Part shown: positions 1 through 9,142 of the stretch, in pieces | How the letters are laid out: the number at the start of each line of letters is the position of its first letter | Numbering within the stretch: the stretch's first letter is position 1 | NCBI GenBank assembly: GCA_001801485.1 | Contig: MGXV01000084.1 | Location: 1-45,563, forward strand | Reading direction: 5' to 3' | Source: Gammaproteobacteria bacterium RIFCSPHIGHO2_12_FULL_37_14 | GTDB lineage: Bacteria; Pseudomonadota; Gammaproteobacteria; DSM-16500 | Length of the DNA stretch: 45,563 bases | The notes under the pieces: model-generated | Told to the model about the DNA's origin: nothing | The model's database searches: none | What the model saw: the letters and a program-made list of their open reading frames with translations, nothing else | Translations under genes and position numbers: made by a program

Positions 1-425
1 AGAGGAACATTAAGAATGAGGGTAGTGAATTTCACACGATCACTGAATCCAGGGGAACAGTTGATAACATCTTCATAGATTCTCTTAGCGATCATGTATT
101 TTTTGTGATCTTTTGTTTTTGGATCGATAAAGACACAGTACAATTTACTTAATGATTCAAGTAATTCAAGTTTAGAAGACAGTGTCGATGCAGGCCCTGC
201 ATGCCAATTGAGCTCTTTGAGGAACATCTCTTTTTGAGTCAACAGAATCCATTCCTCGGTTTCATGATTAAAATCTTCTACCTTTTTTATGTTATCGAGT
301 TTCAATCGCAGAGCGATGTGCTCAGCAAAATCTGTTAGCCAATCAGGGCGCAGGTCTTTGGGCACCGTTATTTCTAAGCGCTCTGGTTGCTGTACATAGC
401 ATTGGTCTTTGTTTAATACTGGCAT
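1..425 (-). CDS. Partial protein of unknown function (5' part only)
   Basis: An open frame on the minus strand starts with ATG at 425 and runs without a stop to position 1, so only the first 141 codons are present. A purine-rich stretch (GAGAGAG) just upstream could act as ribosome binding site. The peptide begins MPVLNKDQCYVQQPERLEI and is mostly soluble and helical-looking, with acidic and lysine-rich segments (for example DNIKKVEDF). No signal peptide, membrane segment or catalytic motif is visible, and I do not recognise the family. It could be the N-terminus of a larger lineage-specific protein. Its continuity and normal codon usage make it a likely real gene. Confidence 0.6.
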   Translation of the reverse strand, partial: MPVLNKDQCYVQQPERLEITVPKDLRPDWLTDFAEHIALRLKLDNIKKVEDFNHETEEWILLTQKEMFLKELNWHAGPASTLSSKLELLESLSKLYCVFIDPKTKDHKKYMIAKRIYEDVINCSPGFSDRVKFTTLILNVP

Positions 426-820
426 CAGACTCTCTCGTTTTGGTTAAGCGAATGTATTTGTTATTTTGTTTGTTGTGTAAAAATAGCTGCTATTTTAATA
501 TAAAAAGGATGAAATAGGCCAGGCTTAAATGGCAGGATCCATTGTGATACCAAAGGGAAAATGTCCCCTTTGGTATCACAAATAAAAAAAGATATAAAAT
601 AATTAGTTACGAGATTCATGACAATTTCTTAGATGGCCAATAAAATTCCGTGATATTTTTTTTGCAGTTAGCAAATGCATTGTAAACAGACCCTAATCGT
701 TCCTATCCATTAAGTTCAATTTTTAGTCTAAAAAATAAATATGAATTCTTTATAACCATGTCAAACCTCATTCCTGGGCTAAACTATAACTATAAGAAGT
801 CATAAAAGGAGTGGCATGCC
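426..820. other. Intergenic region with one long hairpin
   Basis: This 395-nt stretch separates two divergently transcribed genes. It is AT-rich and carries no convincing open frame. It holds the perfect inverted repeat listed separately (542-581). Promoters for both flanking genes must lie here. A TATAAC-like box near 785-790 is a possible -10 for the rightward gene, but I see no good -35 partner. Confidence 0.5.
542..581. repeat. Perfect 16-bp inverted repeat with 8-nt loop
   Basis: The arms at 542-557 (TTGTGATACCAAAGGG) and 566-581 are exact reverse complements around an 8-nt loop. Neither strand has a T-run after the stem, so it does not look like an intrinsic terminator. It lies upstream of both divergent genes, so it may be an operator-like or dispersed palindromic element. 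It shares the CCAAAGG/CCTTTGG core with the hairpin at 44487-44519, which may or may not mean common origin. Confidence 0.6.
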
Positions 821-1396
821 ATGAGGGGAGTATTCATAGCTATTTCTATTTTTATTTCGTTTCTGCTAGGCTCCTGTGCACATACCAAAGCCAATGATTC
901 AAGACAGAGTTACTCGTCATTGTCCGCAACGCAATCAGAAGAATTAGAACTTGAACCACGCGAAGCTAGGCCAGATTATGCGATGCGCCTTCCTCAACAT
1001 ATCAATACACGTGAAAAAGTTATTGTGGTTGATCCAAATGTACATGCTTGGGGTGCTTATGATGCGAATGGAAATTTAATTCGTGCGGGACTGGCAACTG
1101 CTGGCGATAATTGGTGCGAAGATGTTGGCAGACCTTGCCGTACTCGAGCAGGTAGTTTTCGAATTTATTCATTAGGCAGTGCAAGTTGTAAATCAAGTAT
1201 TTATCCTTTACCAAATGGCGGAGCACCGATGCCCTATTGTATGTTCTTTAATGGCAATCAAGGGTTACATGGTTCGCCTTATGCAGTTGAAGGTAATGTC
1301 AGCCATGGTTGTGTACGTATGAAGGTTAATGATGCTGAGTGGGTACGATTTCAATTTGCCAGACCCGGCACGAAAGTGATTGTTAGACCGTACTAA
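821..1396 (+). CDS. L,D-transpeptidase (YkuD family) lipoprotein
   Basis: Predicted L,D-transpeptidase, a periplasmic enzyme class that makes 3-3 peptidoglycan cross-links or attaches lipoproteins to the wall through an active-site cysteine. The 191-residue protein starts with a lipoprotein signal (hydrophobic stretch ending LLGSC, lipid-anchored Cys19). The catalytic YkuD signature is present: H150-G, then S161-H162-G-C164-V-R. The start follows AAAAGGAG with good spacing. The gene stands alone between a divergent partial gene and a convergent ankyrin gene. The domain is short and has no LysM module, so it is a minimal secreted version. The family call is firm; which substrate it uses is unknown. 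Confidence 0.88.
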   Translation: MRGVFIAISIFISFLLGSCAHTKANDSRQSYSSLSATQSEELELEPREARPDYAMRLPQHINTREKVIVVDPNVHAWGAYDANGNLIRAGLATAGDNWCEDVGRPCRTRAGSFRIYSLGSASCKSSIYPLPNGGAPMPYCMFFNGNQGLHGSPYAVEGNVSHGCVRMKVNDAEWVRFQFARPGTKVIVRPY

Positions 1397-1407
1397 TCCT
1401 AAAAAAA

Positions 1408-2178
1408 TTAGGAAAGAGATCGGAATCGATCGGAGGGTGGTTGAATTGCAATTCCTCCAAAACAAAAATTATCTAAACAATGATCACTGCTTAATCCCAT
1501 CATTGCTAGGTGTTCGATAGCATTTATCTCATTACTTGCTCGTGCATAATCTAAGGCATTCAATCCATCATCATCCTTTTCGTGAATATTATTAATTAAA
1601 TCTTTGGTGAAATTAATCAGCTCGATAATGCCAGTGAAGGCAGCCAAATGAAATACATTTCTATTTTTTTCAATCGTACGCGATAATTTAACATGCTGTG
1701 TATCTTCTAATTCTAAGACCTTTATTATTTGTTTTAATTCCCCACTTAAAATAGCAAAATGTAAAATATTGCATTGATTGAATGATTTGCTGTTCCATAT
1801 AATGCCAAGTTCAAGCGCCCGATATATTTGCTCAGGATTACCACTGAGAGCAGCATAATGTAGAGCATTCATACCAAGGAGATTGCGTTTTGTTTGAGTT
1901 AATCCACAAAACTGTTTTGCATAATAGAAAGATTGTTTTTCGCCACTTAAACAAAACAACTCCCATTGATACAGCATGCCTTTGCGAATATCAGGTGGAA
2001 GACGAGTGAAAATGCGAAAGAGTTGTTGGTAATGCTCAATCCTATTTGTTTTTAAAACTTTAGCGATTAGAGCAGAGTTGCACCCTGCTGCGATGAATTC
2101 ATTTTTCCAATGGATGAAAAAAAGAAGTTCATCATGGATTAGTTTCATAGGATTTGCAAAAAAAGATTGGTAGCCCAT
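1408..2178 (-). CDS. Ankyrin-repeat protein
   Basis: A 256-residue protein with about four ankyrin-type units in its second half: GMNALHYAALSGNPEQI, CNILHFAILSGELKQI, NVFHLAAFTGIIELI and GLNALDYARASNEINAI. The first ~80 residues are helical without a recognised domain. Ankyrin repeats are protein-protein interaction modules, and in Legionellales such proteins are often translocated into host cells; export of this one is inference. It has no signal peptide or membrane segment and lacks the FFGHxFNFGF C-terminal module found in the two larger ankyrin proteins of this window. It converges on the L,D-transpeptidase gene with an 11-nt gap. A GGAA motif lies upstream of the ATG. Confidence 0.8.
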   Translation of the reverse strand: MGYQSFFANPMKLIHDELLFFIHWKNEFIAAGCNSALIAKVLKTNRIEHYQQLFRIFTRLPPDIRKGMLYQWELFCLSGEKQSFYYAKQFCGLTQTKRNLLGMNALHYAALSGNPEQIYRALELGIIWNSKSFNQCNILHFAILSGELKQIIKVLELEDTQHVKLSRTIEKNRNVFHLAAFTGIIELINFTKDLINNIHEKDDDGLNALDYARASNEINAIEHLAMMGLSSDHCLDNFCFGGIAIQPPSDRFRSLS

Positions 2179-2250
2179 GTATTCGGATTCCGTTCCTGAA
2201 TTTATGTACGTTTACGCCCTCACTGACAACGCTCATCTGTGGAGTAATTA

Positions 2251-2865
2251 TTATATCTGTTGTTCGAGTTTTTTGTTGGATGTTGAAAGTTCAAGGAAAT
2301 TTTTTTCAGCAAAAGCCCAATTGACAATTTTCCAATAATTTTCAATATAAGAAGCTCGAGCATTACGATAATCGATATAATAAGCGTGTTCCCAAACATC
2401 GCAAGTCAGTAAAGCTATTTTATTTTCTTTCAGAGGTAGCTGAGCATTACTGGTGTTCATTATTTCTACTTCACCTTGAGTATTTTTAATTAACCAGCTC
2501 CAGCCTGAGCCAAACAAAGTAGTGGCTGATTGGGTGAATTGTTTTTTGAATTCATCGAATGAACCAAATTTTTTCTTGATGGCATCGGCCAATTTACCAG
2601 AAGGCTCGCCTGAGCTTTTTGGTGTGAGGCTATTCCAATAAAAAGTATGATTCCAAATTTGCGCAGCGTTATTAAATATACCACCACTCGATTTCATGAT
2701 CACATCTTCAAGAGTCGAATGAGCAAATTCTGTATTCTTAGTTAAATTATTAAGATTATTGACATAGGTTTGATGGTGTTTGCCGTAATGATAGTCTAAG
2801 GTTTCTTTCGAGATATACGGTTGCAAAGCATCCATGCTGTAAGGTAATGGAGGTAATTGAAACAT
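2251..2865 (-). CDS. sodB: Superoxide dismutase, iron type
   Basis: Cytoplasmic superoxide dismutase converting superoxide to hydrogen peroxide and oxygen. All four metal ligands are at the positions known from E. coli SodB: H26, H73 (NHTFYWN), D156 and H160 (DVWEHAYYIDY). Gln69 in FNNAAQIWNHTF and the FGSGWSWL segment favour iron over manganese. At 204 residues it is about 11 longer than E. coli SodB, with an extra tail after the core. The start ATG has a clear AAGGAGA site 8 nt upstream. It stands before map on the same strand but is separated by 90 nt, so it is probably transcribed on its own or by read-through. Confidence 0.96.
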   Translation of the reverse strand: MFQLPPLPYSMDALQPYISKETLDYHYGKHHQTYVNNLNNLTKNTEFAHSTLEDVIMKSSGGIFNNAAQIWNHTFYWNSLTPKSSGEPSGKLADAIKKKFGSFDEFKKQFTQSATTLFGSGWSWLIKNTQGEVEIMNTSNAQLPLKENKIALLTCDVWEHAYYIDYRNARASYIENYWKIVNWAFAEKNFLELSTSNKKLEQQI

Positions 2866-2955
2866 AACATTGTCTCCTTCAAGTGATGAACAATTTCAGG
2901 CATTTTATTGTGGAATGGATGGAAAGGGAAGTGTTTTTAATTGCGATTGATTTTT

Positions 2956-3729
2956 TTAAATTTCATTTTCTTCGTCGCGCTTAGTTAATATGTCGTAACC
3001 AGTTTCTGTGACTAAAATAGTATGCTCCCACTGAGCAGATAAACTATGATCTTTCGTGACAACCGTCCAAGCATCTGGTAGGAGTCGTACATCGCATTTT
3101 CCTGCATTAATCATGGGTTCGATAGTAAATATCATACCGGGTTGCAACATTTCGCCTGTTCCTTTTTTACCATAGTGCAATACATTCGGTGGTTCATGAA
3201 AAATTTTACCGATGCCATGCCCGCAATATTCTCTTACGACTGAAAACCGATTTTTTTCTGCGTATTCTTGAATGACTGCACCAATATCACCAAAAAAAGC
3301 GCCGGGTTTGATGTGTTTGATACCAATATAAAGACATTCTTGAGTGATTTTTACCAAGCGTTCTGCTAACACCGATGGTTTACCTATCAGGAACATTTTA
3401 CTGGTATCGCCATGGTAACCATCTTTTAAAACGGTAACGTCGATATTAATAATGTCGCCATTTTTTAATTTGCGTGGTCCGGGGATACCATGACAGACCT
3501 GATGGTTAACCGATGTACAAATAGATTTAGGGAAACCAAGATAATTTAACGGTGCTGGGATGGCCTTTTGCACATTCACTATATACTCATGGCAAATTTG
3601 ATTCAGTTCATCTGTCGTGATCCCTTCTTTTACATAGGATCCAATCATATCCAGGACTTCAGCGGCTAGTTTCCCGGAAATTCTCATTTTTTCAATATCT
3701 TGTGCTGTTTTAATCACAATATCGGACAT
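2956..3729 (-). CDS. map: Methionine aminopeptidase type I
   Basis: Removes the initiator methionine from nascent proteins in the cytoplasm. The pita-bread fold metal ligands are visible: the Asp pair in NIDVTVLKDGYHGD, His in the CGHGIG segment, and Glu in FTIEPM and WEHTILVT. I chose the ATG at 3729, giving MSDIVIKTAQDIEKM and 257 residues, because this aligns with the start of the E. coli enzyme. An in-frame GTG at 3747 would add six residues; neither start has a strong ribosome binding site. It is divergent from rpsB, the common gammaproteobacterial arrangement, with a 242-nt shared regulatory region. Confidence 0.95.
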   Translation of the reverse strand: MSDIVIKTAQDIEKMRISGKLAAEVLDMIGSYVKEGITTDELNQICHEYIVNVQKAIPAPLNYLGFPKSICTSVNHQVCHGIPGPRKLKNGDIINIDVTVLKDGYHGDTSKMFLIGKPSVLAERLVKITQECLYIGIKHIKPGAFFGDIGAVIQEYAEKNRFSVVREYCGHGIGKIFHEPPNVLHYGKKGTGEMLQPGMIFTIEPMINAGKCDVRLLPDAWTVVTKDHSLSAQWEHTILVTETGYDILTKRDEENEI

Positions 3730-3778
3730 TTGGGTATAAGCATCCACTCAATTAGGTAGAGGGCAATCATATAATGGA

Positions 3779-3794
3779 TAGGCGTCTTCGCCTA
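3779..3794. repeat. Small hairpin in the map/rpsB intergenic region
   Basis: TAGGCG at 3779-3784 and CGCCTA at 3789-3794 form a 6-bp stem with a TCTT loop. It lies about 50 nt upstream of the map start and just upstream of the putative rpsB promoter. Its function is unknown. Confidence 0.4.
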
Positions 3795-3809
3795 GAGGGG
3801 GTCAAGCAC

Positions 3810-3837
3810 TTGCTTGTTGCTGCTACCCATATATGAT
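3810..3837 (+). promoter_or_regulatory. Candidate promoter for rpsB-tsf and downstream genes
   Basis: TTGCTT at 3810-3815 and TATGAT at 3832-3837 are separated by 16 nt, a fair sigma-70 promoter. Transcription would start near 3845 and leave a leader of about 125 nt before rpsB. In E. coli, ribosomal protein S2 represses its own operon through the rpsB leader; whether this leader acts the same way cannot be seen here. Confidence 0.45.
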
Positions 3838-3971
3838 ATAAATGCGCTCTTCGTAAGTAAATATTAACTAGTCCGCACGCCTATCGACTAACCATTTGCT
3901 GGGTGCTTTTCTTAAAAGTAAAGTTGGCAAAAGGGGATATGCGGAGGCTTAACCCAAATGAGGAAGAATAT

Positions 3972-4757
3972 ATGCAAGTTACTATGCAAGATATGTTGAA
4001 AGCCGGTGTACATTTCGGTCATCAAACCCGTTATTGGAACCCTAAAATGGCAAGTTACATTTATGGGGCTCGAAATAAAATCCATATTATTGATCTTGGC
4101 AAAACGATGCCACTTTTCAATGATTCATTAAATTTTATCAGTGGTGTAGCGGCAAAAAAAGGTAAGGTATTATTTGTCGGTACGAAGTATGCAGCCCAAG
4201 ATATTATTAAAGAAGAAGCAGAACGTTGCAAAATGCCATATGTTAACCGCCGTTGGTTAGGGGGCATGTTAACTAACTATAAAACGATTCGACAATCGAT
4301 TAAACGTCTTAAAGAACTAGAAGCAATGTTTGAATCAGGCAAATTTGGTCGCTTAACCAAAAAAGAAATTCTCGGTTTGGAACGTGAAAAAGATAAATTG
4401 ATGAATAGTTTGGGTGGTATTAAAAATGTAGGCGGTATCCCTGACGCTTTATTTGTTATTGATGTAGGGCATGAAAAAATTGCTGTTCGTGAAGCTAATC
4501 GATTAGGTATTCCTGTTGTTGGTGTCGTTGATTCCAATAACGATCCCGATGGTATTACCTATATTATTCCTGGCAATGATGATTCCACACGTGCTATTCG
4601 CTTTTATATTAAGAGTATGGCCGATGTTATTTTGGAAGCACGCGCCAGCACCTTAGAAGATATTAGCGGTACTGAAACCATCATTGACATCCGTGTCGAA
4701 CCTGCTGAAGCGTTTCCTCCTAAGGATAATGTAAGTGAGAACAAATCAAACGAGTAG
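3972..4757 (+). CDS. rpsB: 30S ribosomal protein S2
   Basis: Structural protein of the small ribosomal subunit. The sequence [20 protein letters not shown] is the typical S2 N-terminus, followed by the conserved [16 protein letters not shown] and [11 protein letters not shown] segments. The protein is 261 residues. The frame is open from 3903, but the ATG at 3972 is the true start: it matches the family and has GAGGA 8 nt upstream. It is the first gene of the conserved rpsB-tsf-pyrH-frr-uppS-cdsA block and is followed by tsf after 13 nt. Confidence 0.97.
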   Translation: MQVTMQDMLKAGVHFGHQTRYWNPKMASYIYGARNKIHIIDLGKTMPLFNDSLNFISGVAAKKGKVLFVGTKYAAQDIIKEEAERCKMPYVNRRWLGGMLTNYKTIRQSIKRLKELEAMFESGKFGRLTKKEILGLEREKDKLMNSLGGIKNVGGIPDALFVIDVGHEKIAVREANRLGIPVVGVVDSNNDPDGITYIIPGNDDSTRAIRFYIKSMADVILEARASTLEDISGTETIIDIRVEPAEAFPPKDNVSENKSNE

Positions 4758-4770
4758 TGAGGTAGCGAAT

Positions 4771-5655
4771 ATGACAGTAAATATTTCAGCGACGCTTGTT
4801 AAAGAATTACGCGAGCGTACAGGCGCAGGAATGATGGAATGCAAAAAAGCACTTGAAGTGACACGTGGTGATATTGAACTCGCTATTGAAGAATTGCGTA
4901 AATCAGGTCGAGCTAAAGCAGATAAAAAAGCTGGTCGAATTGCCGCAGAAGGTGCAATTGTCATTGTCGAGGAGGGTGGGCAAGCTGCAATGTTAGAAAT
5001 AAACAGCGAAACTGATTTCGTTGCGCGTGATAATAATTTTCTTTCATTTATTGATGCATTAGCAAAAACTGCATTAGCCACGAAAGTGCAAGATGTAGCA
5101 GGACTTTCAGCGACCACTCTGCTCGGTTCTCAACAAAGCGTTGAAGAAGTTCGGCAAACATTGATTGCAAAAGTAGGAGAGAATATTCAAATTCGTCGAC
5201 TAATTGTTAGCCGTCCGACTGCTATTTGCATTGGAACCTATCTTCACGGCCATCGTATTGGCGTGTTGGTGGAATTGGATGTCGATAATAAAGAATTGGC
5301 TCGCGATATTGCGATGCATATTGCTGCTTCAAAACCTTTGGTGGTTTCTCCAGAGAATGTTCCAGCAGAAGTGATTGCCAAAGAGCGTGAAATTTATCTT
5401 GCGCAAGCGGCAACCAGTGGGAAACCGCAAGAAATTATTGAAAAAATGGTGGCTGGTCGTTTGAAGAAATATCTTGATGAAGTTAGTTTAATCGGGCAGC
5501 CTTTTGTAAAGGATCCAGATATAACAGTGGGCGGCTTATTAAATAAGCATCGCGCAAAAGTAGTGGCATTCGCACGTTATGAAGTGGGCGAAGGTATTGA
5601 AAAAACTGCTGAAGATTTTCGCGAAGCTGTTATGTCACAAATGCAAGGTAGCTAA
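4771..5655 (+). CDS. tsf: Elongation factor Ts
   Basis: Guanine nucleotide exchange factor that regenerates EF-Tu-GTP. The N-terminal UBA-like region is clear ([20 protein letters not shown]), as is the TDFVARD motif that contacts EF-Tu. The protein is 294 residues, slightly longer than the E. coli one. The frame is open upstream to 4735 inside rpsB, but the ATG at 4771 fits the family and follows GAGG by 8 nt. It lies between rpsB and pyrH with only 3 nt to pyrH, so it is co-transcribed. Confidence 0.97.
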   Translation: MTVNISATLVKELRERTGAGMMECKKALEVTRGDIELAIEELRKSGRAKADKKAGRIAAEGAIVIVEEGGQAAMLEINSETDFVARDNNFLSFIDALAKTALATKVQDVAGLSATTLLGSQQSVEEVRQTLIAKVGENIQIRRLIVSRPTAICIGTYLHGHRIGVLVELDVDNKELARDIAMHIAASKPLVVSPENVPAEVIAKEREIYLAQAATSGKPQEIIEKMVAGRLKKYLDEVSLIGQPFVKDPDITVGGLLNKHRAKVVAFARYEVGEGIEKTAEDFREAVMSQMQGS

Positions 5656-5658
5656 TGC

Positions 5659-6390
5659 ATGGAAACACCAGCAAGGCCAATCTATCGGCGAATCGTACTT
5701 AAATTAAGCGGTGAAGCGCTTCAAGGTGATCATTTATTTGGGATTGATGCGAGTAAACTGACTCGCATCGCCCAAGAAATTAGTGGTGCCATTCAACTGG
5801 GTGTTCAAGTGGCGCTAGTAATAGGTGGCGGCAATCTGATTCGTGGCTTAGATTTGCATGCCGCTGGATTAGATAGAATTGCTGCTGATCAAATGGGAAT
5901 GCTTGCTACAGTCATTAATGGTTTAGCACTGCGAGATGCTTTAGAGAAAAAATCCATTCCCACCACATTAATGTCGGCATTTGCTATACCTAGTATTGCC
6001 GATCAATACGATCGCTCTATCGCTCAAGAAAAACTACGACAAGGTCGAGTCGTTATTTTTTCTGCGGGTACGGGAAATCCTTTGGTAACGACTGATTCTG
6101 CTGCTGCACTGCGTGGTATTGAAATTAATGCAGATATTGTCTTAAAAGCGACTAAAGTCGAAGGCGTTTTCGATGATGATCCGATTAAAAATCCTAAAGC
6201 CGAACGCTATCAATGTTTAAGTTATGATGAAGTCATTGTGAAACGATTAGGCGTAATGGATTTGACAGCTATTCTTTTATGTCAAGATCATAACTTACCA
6301 TTACGAGTATTTAATATGAATAAGCAAGGAGCACTCAAGCGAATTATGTTAGGCGAAGATATTGGAACAATGATTAAAGCGGCAGAATAA
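5659..6390 (+). CDS. pyrH: Uridylate kinase
   Basis: Phosphorylates UMP to UDP with ATP, feeding RNA and cell-envelope nucleotide-sugar synthesis. It belongs to the amino-acid-kinase fold. Visible motifs are the N-terminal LKLSGEAL, the GGGNLIRG phosphate loop and the [12 protein letters not shown] segment. The length of 243 residues is normal for the family. The ATG lies 3 nt after the tsf stop with AAGG upstream, so translation is probably coupled. Confidence 0.96.
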   Translation: METPARPIYRRIVLKLSGEALQGDHLFGIDASKLTRIAQEISGAIQLGVQVALVIGGGNLIRGLDLHAAGLDRIAADQMGMLATVINGLALRDALEKKSIPTTLMSAFAIPSIADQYDRSIAQEKLRQGRVVIFSAGTGNPLVTTDSAAALRGIEINADIVLKATKVEGVFDDDPIKNPKAERYQCLSYDEVIVKRLGVMDLTAILLCQDHNLPLRVFNMNKQGALKRIMLGEDIGTMIKAAE

Positions 6391-6427
6391 GAAACAACGG
6401 ATTTCGTAAAGTGAATTGGAGAAATAT

Positions 6428-6982
6428 ATGCATAAAATAATTAAAGATGCAGAATTACGGATGCACAAAAGCATAGATTCATTCAAGGGAGAAATAGCAA
6501 AGTTGCGAACCGGGCGCGCGCACCCCGGTATTTTAGATCACATCCGTGTTGATTATTATGGAACGGAAATGGCGATTAATCAGGTTGCGAATATTACAAC
6601 TAGTGATGCACGTACGCTGACCATTACACCATGGGAAAAAAAGATGGTTCAAGCGATTGAGAAGGCTATTCTTAATTCAGACCTTGGATTAAATCCAGCC
6701 ACAACGGGTGATGTCATCCGTGTTCCTATGCCGGCATTAAACGAAGAAAGAAGAAAAGAATTAATTAAAGTTGTCCGTAACGAAGCGGAAAATGCGCGAG
6801 TAAGCATTCGAAATGTACGCCGAGATGCGAATGCCGAATTAAAAGAAAAACTTAAAAAGAAAGAAATTACTGAGGATGAAGAAAGACGTCAAGGAGATGA
6901 AGTACAGAAGCTGACGAATAAATATGTGGCTGAAGTTGATCAATTAACCGCAACAAAAGAAGCTGATCTGCTCGCAATATGA
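6428..6982 (+). CDS. frr: Ribosome recycling factor
   Basis: Splits post-termination ribosomes together with EF-G. The 184-residue protein aligns throughout with the E. coli factor (185 residues), including [13 protein letters not shown] and the coiled-coil C-terminal region rich in Lys and Glu. The frame opens at a TTG at 6416, but the ATG at 6428 is preferred: TTGGAGA directly upstream gives good ribosome binding and [12 protein letters not shown] matches the family start. The stop overlaps the uppS start by 4 nt (ATGA). Confidence 0.96.
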   Translation: MHKIIKDAELRMHKSIDSFKGEIAKLRTGRAHPGILDHIRVDYYGTEMAINQVANITTSDARTLTITPWEKKMVQAIEKAILNSDLGLNPATTGDVIRVPMPALNEERRKELIKVVRNEAENARVSIRNVRRDANAELKEKLKKKEITEDEERRQGDEVQKLTNKYVAEVDQLTATKEADLLAI

Positions 6983-7752
6983 AGCAAACACCTTTGAAAA
7001 ATTCATCTGATAATAGCATAGTGGATGATGATCAATTCAAATTACCACAACATATTGCGATTGTGATGGATGGTAATGGGCGTTGGGCTAAAAAGCGATT
7101 TATGCCGCGACTTGCTGGTCATCGGGCTGGAGTAGAGGCGACTCGACAAGTTGTTAAAAGTTGTATTAAAAAAAATATTAAAGTTTTATCGTTATTTGCT
7201 TTTAGTAGTGAGAATTGGCAGCGTCCTGCAAAAGAAGTGGATCATTTAATGGAGCTTTTTCTTATTGGTCTGGAACGTGAAGTCGATATTTTATATAAAA
7301 ATAATGTTCAACTACGTTTTATTGGGGATCGCCGTCGCTTTAATGAAAGATTACAAAAAAAAATGCAAGAAGTTGAATTGGAAACCTTTAAAAATACAGG
7401 AATGGTATTATTATTAGCAATGAATTATGGTGGTCAATGGGATATTTATCAAAGCGTACACCAACTTTTTTCAGAGGTAACGGCAGGAAAGTTAACTTAT
7501 TCCGATATTACTCCTGCACATATTGCCGATAGACTTTCATTTTCAGATTTGCCTGATCCGGATCTTTTTATTCGTACGAGTGGTGAAATACGAATTAGTA
7601 ATTTTATGTTGTGGCAACTGGCTTATTCGGAGTTGTATTTTACGCCAACATTATGGCCAGATTTTAATGAAGCCGAGTTGGAAAAAGCATTAGCATATTA
7701 TGCTAAGCGAGAACGACGTTATGGCTTAAGTAGTAGCGGGCAATCGAAATGA
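6979..7752 (+). CDS. uppS: Undecaprenyl diphosphate synthase
   Basis: Cis-prenyltransferase that adds isopentenyl diphosphate units to farnesyl diphosphate to make the C55 lipid carrier for peptidoglycan and surface polysaccharides. The motif [11 protein letters not shown] carries catalytic Asp31, followed by [16 protein letters not shown] and [13 protein letters not shown]. In the family RxSGExRxSNF motif it reads [11 protein letters not shown]. Residues 1-22 form an extra polar N-terminal extension. Starts and stops overlap by ATGA with both frr and cdsA, implying translational coupling. Confidence 0.96.
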   Translation: MKQTPLKNSSDNSIVDDDQFKLPQHIAIVMDGNGRWAKKRFMPRLAGHRAGVEATRQVVKSCIKKNIKVLSLFAFSSENWQRPAKEVDHLMELFLIGLEREVDILYKNNVQLRFIGDRRRFNERLQKKMQEVELETFKNTGMVLLLAMNYGGQWDIYQSVHQLFSEVTAGKLTYSDITPAHIADRLSFSDLPDPDLFIRTSGEIRISNFMLWQLAYSELYFTPTLWPDFNEAELEKALAYYAKRERRYGLSSSGQSK

Positions 7753-8558
7753 ATCATCAATTAACAAAACGCCTCATCACAGCAGCTATTCTGATTCCAC
7801 TTTTTCTTTTCTTATTGTTTTATCTGTCTCCTCCTCAATTTTGTTTTTTTACTGCCTTCATTACGCTTGCTGGTGCATGGGAATGGACGCGATTAATGGG
7901 AATCAAAAAATTGATTTGGCGTTTTTTATATATTGCTTTATTTACGTATGTTTTATTTAGTATGTTATTGATTTACGCGCCTATTATTTTCTTTTTTGCA
8001 CTCAGTGGATGGTTGTTAGCCATTGTTTTAATTTTACGTTATCCAGTTAGTGGTGGTCTGAGTAAAAATATTCTATGGAGTGGTTTAATTGGTATGTTTG
8101 TTTTAGTTCCTTGTTGGGCTGCTATTAATTTCATTCGTAATCAAGACGATGGCATTTATCTTTTATTGTTTTTATTTATTCTGATTTGGGGTGCTGATTC
8201 AGCTGCCTATTTTGTTGGAAAAAAGTGGGGAAAAAATAAACTCGCGCCAGCAGTTAGTCCAGGCAAAACGTGGCAAGGATGTGGTGGCGCTTTAGTTTTT
8301 TCCTTCTTCTGGGTAGGAATGGTGTTATACCTAGAGCCATTGTTATGGCATAAATGGTTAGGGATTGTATTATTAGCACTGATTACAGTTGTATTTTCTA
8401 TCGTAGGCGATTTATTTGAAAGCATGTTAAAACGGCAAGTTGGATTAAAAGATTCAGGGAATTTATTGCCGGGGCACGGAGGATTGTTGGATAGAATCGA
8501 TAGCTTAACAGCTGCGGCACCTATTTTTGCTTTAGGAGTGGTGTGGTTGAGTAAGTAA
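7749..8558 (+). CDS. cdsA: Phosphatidate cytidylyltransferase
   Basis: Integral membrane enzyme making CDP-diacylglycerol from CTP and phosphatidic acid, the entry to phospholipid synthesis. The 269-residue protein has about seven or eight hydrophobic segments. The family signature is intact near the C-terminus (SMLKRQVGLKDSGN and LLPGHGGLLDRID), as is the upstream SPGKTWQGCGG segment. It is the last gene of the rpsB block. In many gammaproteobacteria dxr, rseP and bamA follow directly; here a toxin-antitoxin pair and ankyrin genes follow instead. Confidence 0.96.
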   Translation: MNHQLTKRLITAAILIPLFLFLLFYLSPPQFCFFTAFITLAGAWEWTRLMGIKKLIWRFLYIALFTYVLFSMLLIYAPIIFFFALSGWLLAIVLILRYPVSGGLSKNILWSGLIGMFVLVPCWAAINFIRNQDDGIYLLLFLFILIWGADSAAYFVGKKWGKNKLAPAVSPGKTWQGCGGALVFSFFWVGMVLYLEPLLWHKWLGIVLLALITVVFSIVGDLFESMLKRQVGLKDSGNLLPGHGGLLDRIDSLTAAAPIFALGVVWLSK

Positions 8559-8560
8559 AT

Positions 8561-8599
8561 TTGCTATCTTCAGAACCATCTATTATACTACAAATGTAG
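8561..8599 (+). promoter_or_regulatory. Candidate promoter and operator of the ParD-like/RelE-like pair
   Basis: TTGCTA at 8561-8566 and TATACT at 8584-8589 are spaced by exactly 17 nt. Overlapping and just downstream of the -10 is the dyad CTACAAATGTAG (8588-8599), with another TTGTAG at 8612-8617. A dyad at the transcription start fits the usual autorepression of type II toxin-antitoxin operons; binding by this antitoxin is inference. Confidence 0.45.
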
Positions 8600-8623
8600 C
8601 AAATTAAAACTTTTGTAGGTGTT

Positions 8624-8851
8624 ATGATGGGTATTCCCATACGAATTGATGAAACGATTTATAATGAAGCTAAAAAGACAGCTCGTGCCGAACGCCGTTC
8701 AATTCCAAACCAAATCGAATTTTGGGCGATGATAGGGAAGTGCGCGTTAGATAACCCGGACCTTCCTATTGAATTCATTAGAGACCTTTTAATTTCAAAA
8801 CACCAAGATCGGGCATTAGCCGAACCTTTTATTTGGAAAGACGGTGACTGA
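8624..8851 (+). CDS. ParD-like antitoxin of a type II toxin-antitoxin pair
   Basis: A 75-residue protein resembling the ParD-like antitoxin family: an N-terminal ribbon-helix-helix-like start (GIPIRIDETIYNEAKKTARA) followed by RSIPNQIEFWAMIGK, a segment typical of that family. Such proteins bind the operon promoter and neutralise the toxin by direct contact. The stop overlaps the toxin start by 8 nt, a common toxin-antitoxin layout. Two consecutive ATG codons are possible starts; the second (8627) has slightly better spacing from AGGTG. The pair sits at the left edge of the accessory island after cdsA. Confidence 0.78.
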   Translation: MMGIPIRIDETIYNEAKKTARAERRSIPNQIEFWAMIGKCALDNPDLPIEFIRDLLISKHQDRALAEPFIWKDGD

Positions 8852-9125
8852 TATTATTGTTAAGCAAATGCCAGCCTTTAAAAAAGCCTACAAAAAGCTT
8901 CATCTCAATGAAAAACATGAGGTCGATGATGCAATCCGCGCTATTCTTAAAAATCCACATTTGGGCGAAGAAAAAAAAGGGGATTTAGCTGGCGTTTTTG
9001 TCTACAAGTTTAAAATACATCGTCAAGAAAAATTACTAGCTTACGAGTGGAACTCAAAAGAAAGGTTGTTACTAGCTCTTGGCATGCATGAAAATTTTCA
9101 CCGTGATTTAAAAAAACGAAGCTAG
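8844..9125 (+). CDS. RelE/ParE-superfamily toxin
   Basis: A 93-residue basic protein with the RelE/ParE fold pattern: an N-terminal strand, a helical hairpin (AFKKAYKKLHLNEKHEVDDAI), then strands in VFVYKFKIHRQEKLLAYEW and LLLALGMHENFHRDLKK. RelE toxins cleave mRNA at the ribosome and ParE toxins poison gyrase; sequence alone does not settle which applies. It starts at GTG 8844, overlapping the antitoxin stop by 8 nt, so the two are translated together. The closest known arrangement is antitoxin first, toxin second, as here. Confidence 0.8.
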   Translation: MTDIIVKQMPAFKKAYKKLHLNEKHEVDDAIRAILKNPHLGEEKKGDLAGVFVYKFKIHRQEKLLAYEWNSKERLLLALGMHENFHRDLKKRS

Positions 9126-9142
9126 CTTGATAACATTTAACC

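Noticed and set aside
1397..1413. Terminator TCCTAA/TTAGGA after the L,D-transpeptidase gene
   Set aside because: The stem is only 6 bp and AT-rich, with no T-run; it may be chance.
4746..5117. Open frame antisense to tsf (123 codons)
   Set aside because: It lies entirely opposite a conserved gene, has no recognisable protein features and is best explained by codon bias of tsf.
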